Both the position numbers and the translations under genes were made by a program. From the NCBI GenBank assembly GCA_902495085.1, contig CABUWA010000084.1:1-8169 (forward strand): 8,169 nt of DNA. Reading direction: 5' to 3'. Of the stretch, positions 5,440 through 8,169 are shown piece after piece (position 1 is the first letter of the stretch; each line of letters begins with the position of its first letter). This stretch comes from an uncultured Collinsella sp. (lineage in GTDB: Bacteria > Actinomycetota > Coriobacteriia > Coriobacteriales > Coriobacteriaceae). The notes under the pieces were generated by a model. That model saw only the letters and a list, made by a program, of their open reading frames with translations, did no database searches and had not been told where the DNA came from.

Positions 5440-6666
5440 CTAGGCCTGGGCGGCAGCAGAGCTGGGGCCCTGGACCTTTGCCCACGTCTTGAGCGACAGC
5501 GTATCGATCTCGATAAAACCGGCGCTGGCCTTCTCGTCAAACGTGGTGTCGCGGTCGTAGGTAGCCAGACCGTAGTCGTAGAGGCTGAAGGGGCTCTTGC
5601 GGCCGACCACATGGCAGTTGCCCTTAAAGAACTTCAGACGGACAGTGCCGGTCACGAACTTTTGCGTGTCGGCCATAAAGGCATCGAGCGCGTTTTTGAG
5701 CGGGCTGTACCACTGGCCGTTGTACACGGCGGTGGCCCAATCCTGCTCGAGCTTGATCTTGGTCTTGAGCAGGTCGCCCTCGACGCAGATGTCCTCGAGC
5801 GCCTTGTGGGCGGTGATGAGCGTCAGGGCGCCGGGAACCTCATAGCACTCGCGGCTCTTGAGGCCCACCAGACGATCCTCGACCAGGTCAAGACGGCCAA
5901 AGCCGTTGTCGCCCGAAATCTTGTTGAGGGCGATGACGATCTCGGAGAGCTTCATCTTCTTGCCGTCGACGGCGACAGGCTTGCCGGCCTCAAACTCGAT
6001 CTCGGTATAGGTCGGGGCGTCAGGCGTGTCCTCGGGGTTCTTGGTCATAACCCAAGCGTCATCGAGCGGCTCATTCCAAGGGTCCTCCAGGTGACCGCAC
6101 TCGATGGCGCGACCCCACAGGTTGTCGTCGATGGAGTAGGGGTTATCGTTGGCACCCTCGGGAACCGGCACGTTGTGGGCGTGGGCATAGGCGACCTCGT
6201 CGGGACGGCACTTCAGATCCCACTCGCGCACCGGGGCGATAACCTTGAGCTCAGGGTCGAGGGCCTTGACGGCAGCCTCAAAACGAACCTGGTCGTTACC
6301 CTTGCCGGTGCAGCCGTGGGCGACGTAGGTCGCGCCAAACTCGTGGGCGACCTCGACGAGCTTCTTGGCAAGCAGCGGGCGAGACAGGGCGGAGAGCAGC
6401 GGATACTTGTTCTCGTACATGGAGTTTGCTGCGATGGCTTTGGTCAGGAACTCATCGGAGAACTCGTCGCGCAGGTCGAGCACCTGGCAATCGAGAACGC
6501 CCAGGTCGAGCGCCTTCTGCTTCTTGGCATCCAGTCCGGTCTCTTCCTGGCCCACGTTGCCGCAGACGCAAACGACATCGAGATTCTTCTCGTCCTGGAG
6601 CCACTTGACACATACGGATGTATCAAGACCACCGGAATATGCGAGAACGACTTTTTCCTTGCTCAT
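5440..6666 (-). CDS. argG: argininosuccinate synthase
   Basis: This enzyme joins citrulline and aspartate, with ATP going to AMP and pyrophosphate, to make argininosuccinate for ArgH. I choose the ATG at 6666, giving MSKEKVVLAYSGGLDTS with GAAAGGA seven bases upstream. The in-frame ATG 17 codons earlier adds a stretch unlike the family. The product is 408 residues, the normal size. The ATP pyrophosphatase loop AYSGGLDTS is at 9-17. YENKYPLLSALSRPL and HGCTGKGNDQVRFE (about 117-130) are the citrulline- and aspartate-binding family segments. The C-terminal tail SSAAAQA is probably disordered. All 12 arginine codons are CGC or CGT, in contrast to the upstream leader frame. The gene is divergent from the HAD phosphatase and is preceded by about 205 bases of leader after the small arginine-rich frame. 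Confidence 0.97.
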   Translation of the reverse strand: MSKEKVVLAYSGGLDTSVCVKWLQDEKNLDVVCVCGNVGQEETGLDAKKQKALDLGVLDCQVLDLRDEFSDEFLTKAIAANSMYENKYPLLSALSRPLLAKKLVEVAHEFGATYVAHGCTGKGNDQVRFEAAVKALDPELKVIAPVREWDLKCRPDEVAYAHAHNVPVPEGANDNPYSIDDNLWGRAIECGHLEDPWNEPLDDAWVMTKNPEDTPDAPTYTEIEFEAGKPVAVDGKKMKLSEIVIALNKISGDNGFGRLDLVEDRLVGLKSRECYEVPGALTLITAHKALEDICVEGDLLKTKIKLEQDWATAVYNGQWYSPLKNALDAFMADTQKFVTGTVRLKFFKGNCHVVGRKSPFSLYDYGLATYDRDTTFDEKASAGFIEIDTLSLKTWAKVQGPSSAAAQA

Positions 6667-6871
6667 GGCTGTTTCCTTTCGCCCTTGGTAGCTAGTTAGA
6701 ACATCGGTCAGTTGCAAGTCATTTCAAGGTCATATACCGTGCAATATCAGGTTAAATAGCAAAAATCAGCACATACATGCCCTAGAAACATGCAGCAATG
6801 TCGTGCTAAAACCCAACGACCTCAAAATGACTCTGTTGAGGCAATTCGCCCCATGCGGACAGAGACGATTG
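6667..6871 (-). promoter_or_regulatory. candidate attenuator between arginine-rich leader frame and argG
   Basis: Four small hairpins can be drawn on the minus-strand transcript. A: GACGAT/ATCGTC (6864-6879), lying in the last arginine codons and stop of the leader frame. B: CTCTGT (6859-6864) with ACAGAG (6831-6836). C: CCTCAA (6836-6841) with TTGAGG (6820-6825), followed eight bases later by TTTT. D: GCAC plus ACAT paired with ATGT plus GTGC (6769-6806), followed after three bases by TTTTT. B and C exclude one another because each takes an arm from the other's loop. The stems are short, so the fold is a hypothesis, not a prediction from energies. The argG ribosome binding site lies outside all four. 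Confidence 0.45.
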
Positions 6872-6946
6872 TTATCGTCGTCGGGAAATTGCGCGCTGGC
6901 GTCGGATGGCATTGTCTGCAGTGGTGATGATCTTTACGAACTGCAT
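6872..6946 (-). CDS. 24-residue arginine-rich leader peptide upstream of argG
   Basis: On the minus strand GAAAGGAG (6953-6960) lies six bases before ATG (T at 6946). This opens a frame of 24 codons ending in TAA at 6872-6874. The N-terminal part is MQFVKIITTADNA and the end is IRRQRAISRRR, so six of the last ten residues are arginine, with three arginines just before the stop. Four of the six arginine codons are CGA, a codon absent from argG's own 12 arginines. The frame lies 205 bases upstream of argG with nothing else between. Leader peptides of trp, his, leu and ilv operons have this layout: a short, well-translated frame, a cluster of codons for the operon's end product, and alternative RNA structures after it. 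The inferred role is a cis-acting sensor of charged Arg-tRNA; the peptide itself probably has no function. A chance frame cannot be excluded without comparison of related genomes. Confidence 0.65.
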   Translation of the reverse strand: MQFVKIITTADNAIRRQRAISRRR

Positions 6947-6988
6947 CTGCCTCTCCTTTCACGTATCGCCGGGCGCAATTCAAATATC

Positions 6989-7006
6989 GTAAACGGTACC
7001 TTTTAC
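6989..7006. promoter_or_regulatory. 18-bp near-perfect palindrome upstream of the argG leader
   Basis: GTAAACGGTACCTTTTAC has symmetric arms with only one mismatched pair per arm, centred on GGTACC. It lies 43 bases before the leader frame. Weak promoter elements flank it on the minus strand: TTACCG upstream and TACGAT downstream, 16 bases apart, so the palindrome would overlap the promoter spacer. This is a natural site for a repressor operator. It does not resemble the classical ArgR box, so the regulator is open. The remaining A/T-rich sequence from about 7007 to 7130 shows no gene I can support. Confidence 0.4.
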
Positions 7007-7131
7007 TCGGTAAGCGGTTGTTTTTCCGTCTCCGTTTTCGATGTTCGCTATATTACGCTAAAGTGCCCGCAGCACAAGCGACAAATTCAAATTTCTGAAA
7101 AGTTTTTTCATTACTTTGTGAAGCGTGGTGC

Positions 7132-7185
7132 AAATACGCTCCGTTCCTGCGAAAATACGCCCGACTACGAATTGATGGTTATAAT
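7132..7185 (+). promoter_or_regulatory. promoter of the HAD phosphatase with paired AAATACGC repeats
   Basis: A perfect -10 box TATAAT lies at 7180-7185, about 35 bases before the ATG at 7221. No matching -35 hexamer is found at the usual spacing (7157-7162 is ACGCCC). Two copies of AAATACGC, at 7132-7139 and 7153-7160, are 21 bases apart, and the second reaches into the -35 region. This layout suggests a promoter helped by a bound activator. The -10 box is clear; the activator idea is inference. Confidence 0.5.
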
Positions 7186-7220
7186 GTCTGAAACAATCTC
7201 GAAACGAAAGGCTCGCTTTT

Positions 7221-8048
7221 ATGCAAACTTACGAATCGGACGCCAATATCGGAAACATTAAGATTCTCGCCGTCGACATGGACAAGACGCTGCTGACCGA
7301 CGAGCGCGTGCTGCCCCAGGGTCTTGATGAGCGCCTGGACAAGCTCGCCGACGCCGACATCGTATTCTGCCCCGCCAGCGGACGTCCCGCCCCCAAGCTC
7401 GAGGAGATGTTCGAGGGCGTCAAGAACCGCCTCGCCTTTTGTCCCGACAACGGAGCGTGCGTGATCTATCGCGGCAGCTATATCTATAAGAGCACTATTG
7501 ACGTGGAGCTGTATCAGCAGGTCTTGAGCCGTGCCTCGGAGGATCCGCGCGCTGTCCCCGTCCTTTGCTGCTTCGACGAGTTCTACGTGCTTGCCCGCGA
7601 CCATCAATACCACGACGAGATCAGCGTCTACTACAACACAATCAACTACGTCGACAGCTTTGATGGCATTGATTTCGAGTCCAACAAGATTTCGGTCTTC
7701 TTCCCCGGCTACGACGCCGAGCCCGCTTTCCGCGAGACCTATAGCCCCGAGTTCTCGGACAAGCTCTACGTCACCAACGCTGGGCGCGAGTGGATCGACT
7801 TTATGAACCTGGGCGTCGACAAGGGCGCCGGCGTCGCTCACCTGTGCGAGCACCTGGGCATCGATATTGCCGATGCTGCCGCCGTGGGCGACACCTACAA
7901 CGACATCCCCATGCTGGAGCGCGTCGGTCACAGCTTTATCGTGGACAATGCCGAAGAGCACATGAACGCGCACGCCAAGTGGCGCATTCCGAGCAACAAC
8001 GACGGGGGCGTACTGACGCTCATCGACGCCATCTTGGCGGCTCGTTAA
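7221..8048 (+). CDS. Cof-type HAD-superfamily phosphatase (HAD-IIB)
   Basis: This 275-residue soluble protein belongs to the Cof/YidA branch, whose members remove phosphate from sugar phosphates, phosphorylated cofactors and similar small metabolites. Motif I is VDMDKTLL, with nucleophile D19 and acid/base D21. Motif II is S53 in ASGRPAPKL. Motif III is the lysine K201 in GVDKGAGV. Motif IV is VGDTYNDIPML, with D224 and D228 binding Mg2+. The region between about 80 and 190 is the C2-type cap that decides the substrate. It is not one I can match to a known specificity. The usual small residue after the second Asp (DxDGT) is a lysine here, a tolerated variant. The start is ATG at 7221, with GAAAGG nine bases upstream. 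The gene is divergent from argG, and no partner gene lies downstream in the window. Confidence 0.9.
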   Translation: MQTYESDANIGNIKILAVDMDKTLLTDERVLPQGLDERLDKLADADIVFCPASGRPAPKLEEMFEGVKNRLAFCPDNGACVIYRGSYIYKSTIDVELYQQVLSRASEDPRAVPVLCCFDEFYVLARDHQYHDEISVYYNTINYVDSFDGIDFESNKISVFFPGYDAEPAFRETYSPEFSDKLYVTNAGREWIDFMNLGVDKGAGVAHLCEHLGIDIADAAAVGDTYNDIPMLERVGHSFIVDNAEEHMNAHAKWRIPSNNDGGVLTLIDAILAAR

Positions 8049-8079
8049 CGTGGCTCGTCGGACCTGGCCGGGCGAGGCG

Positions 8080-8169
8080 GGTAAGTTTTTCGCTCGGTCA
8101 GGTCCTGGGCTCGCTCGGAAAGCACATTAAGTGCTTTCCGGCTCGTGCGGAATCTACGAAAAACTTACC
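8080..8169. repeat. nested inverted repeat running to the window edge
   Basis: GGTAAGTTTTTCG (8080-8092) is matched by its exact reverse complement at 8157-8169, the last bases of the window, so the repeat may continue outside. Inside it a second perfect palindrome, CGGAAAGCAC (8116-8125) with 8131-8140, closes an ATTAA loop. A further seven-base arm, GGACCTG at 8060-8066, can pair with CAGGTCC at 8099-8105 as an alternative. No U-run directly follows the inner stem. The layout fits a dispersed palindromic element or a structured RNA at the 3' end of the phosphatase gene; a bidirectional terminator is also possible. It begins about 30 bases after the stop codon. Confidence 0.6.

Noticed and set aside
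5395..6699. Plus-strand open frame of 434 codons opposite argG
   Set aside because: It is a shadow of argG. Long antisense frames are common in this base composition.
6667..6830. Classical ArgR boxes upstream of argG
   Set aside because: I looked for TGAAT/ATTCA-type palindromes and found no convincing one. Only loosely A/T-rich stretches and stray TGCA words are present.
6803..7261. Long plus-strand open frame (152 codons, GTG start) across the argG-phosphatase gap
   Set aside because: It has no ribosome binding site, an A/T-rich composition unlike the real genes and no recognisable motif. It overlaps the well-supported start of the HAD phosphatase and runs opposite the leader frame.

Overview
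The window looks like chromosomal core DNA of a high-GC Gram-positive bacterium. My best guess is a coriobacterium of the Collinsella type (Actinomycetota). That rests on GC-rich codon choice, strong AGGAG-type ribosome binding sites and the general look of the proteins; without a search it stays an inference. There is no phage, transposase, CRISPR array or tRNA/rRNA gene in view.

Layout: (1) 1-297, the end of a HAD-family hydrolase on the plus strand; (2) 298-486, a convergent gap filled by a long imperfect hairpin (349-446) and a 12-bp perfect hairpin (460-487); (3) 487-1806, a minus-strand cysteine desulfidase of the CyuA/YhaM family; (4) 1807-2077, a divergent control region with a fair promoter, a palindrome, 21-bp-spaced direct repeats and a triple GCGTTT half-site array; (5) 2078-2545, rpiB on the plus strand; (6) two back-to-back terminators; (7) ndk on the minus strand, 2697-3101; (8) a 385-bp gap with the probable ndk promoter and the argH terminator; (9) argH (3487-4917), an unrecognised 56-codon small gene (5036-5206) and argG (5440-6666), all on the minus strand; (10) a 554-bp divergent region upstream of argG; (11) 7221-8048, a Cof-type HAD phosphatase on the plus strand; (12) a nested inverted repeat that runs to the window edge.

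argG and argH carry out the last two steps of arginine synthesis: citrulline plus aspartate to argininosuccinate, then to arginine plus fumarate. The most interesting item lies upstream of argG. A 24-codon open frame with a very good ribosome binding site (6872-6946) ends in IRRQRAISRRR, with six arginines in the last ten residues. It is followed by short hairpins that exclude one another before argG begins. This has the architecture of a ribosome-mediated attenuator that senses arginine supply. I know of no widely described arginine leader-peptide attenuator for argG, so it is the best candidate for something undescribed here. The small gene between argG and argH is second. The remaining protein genes are ordinary housekeeping functions.
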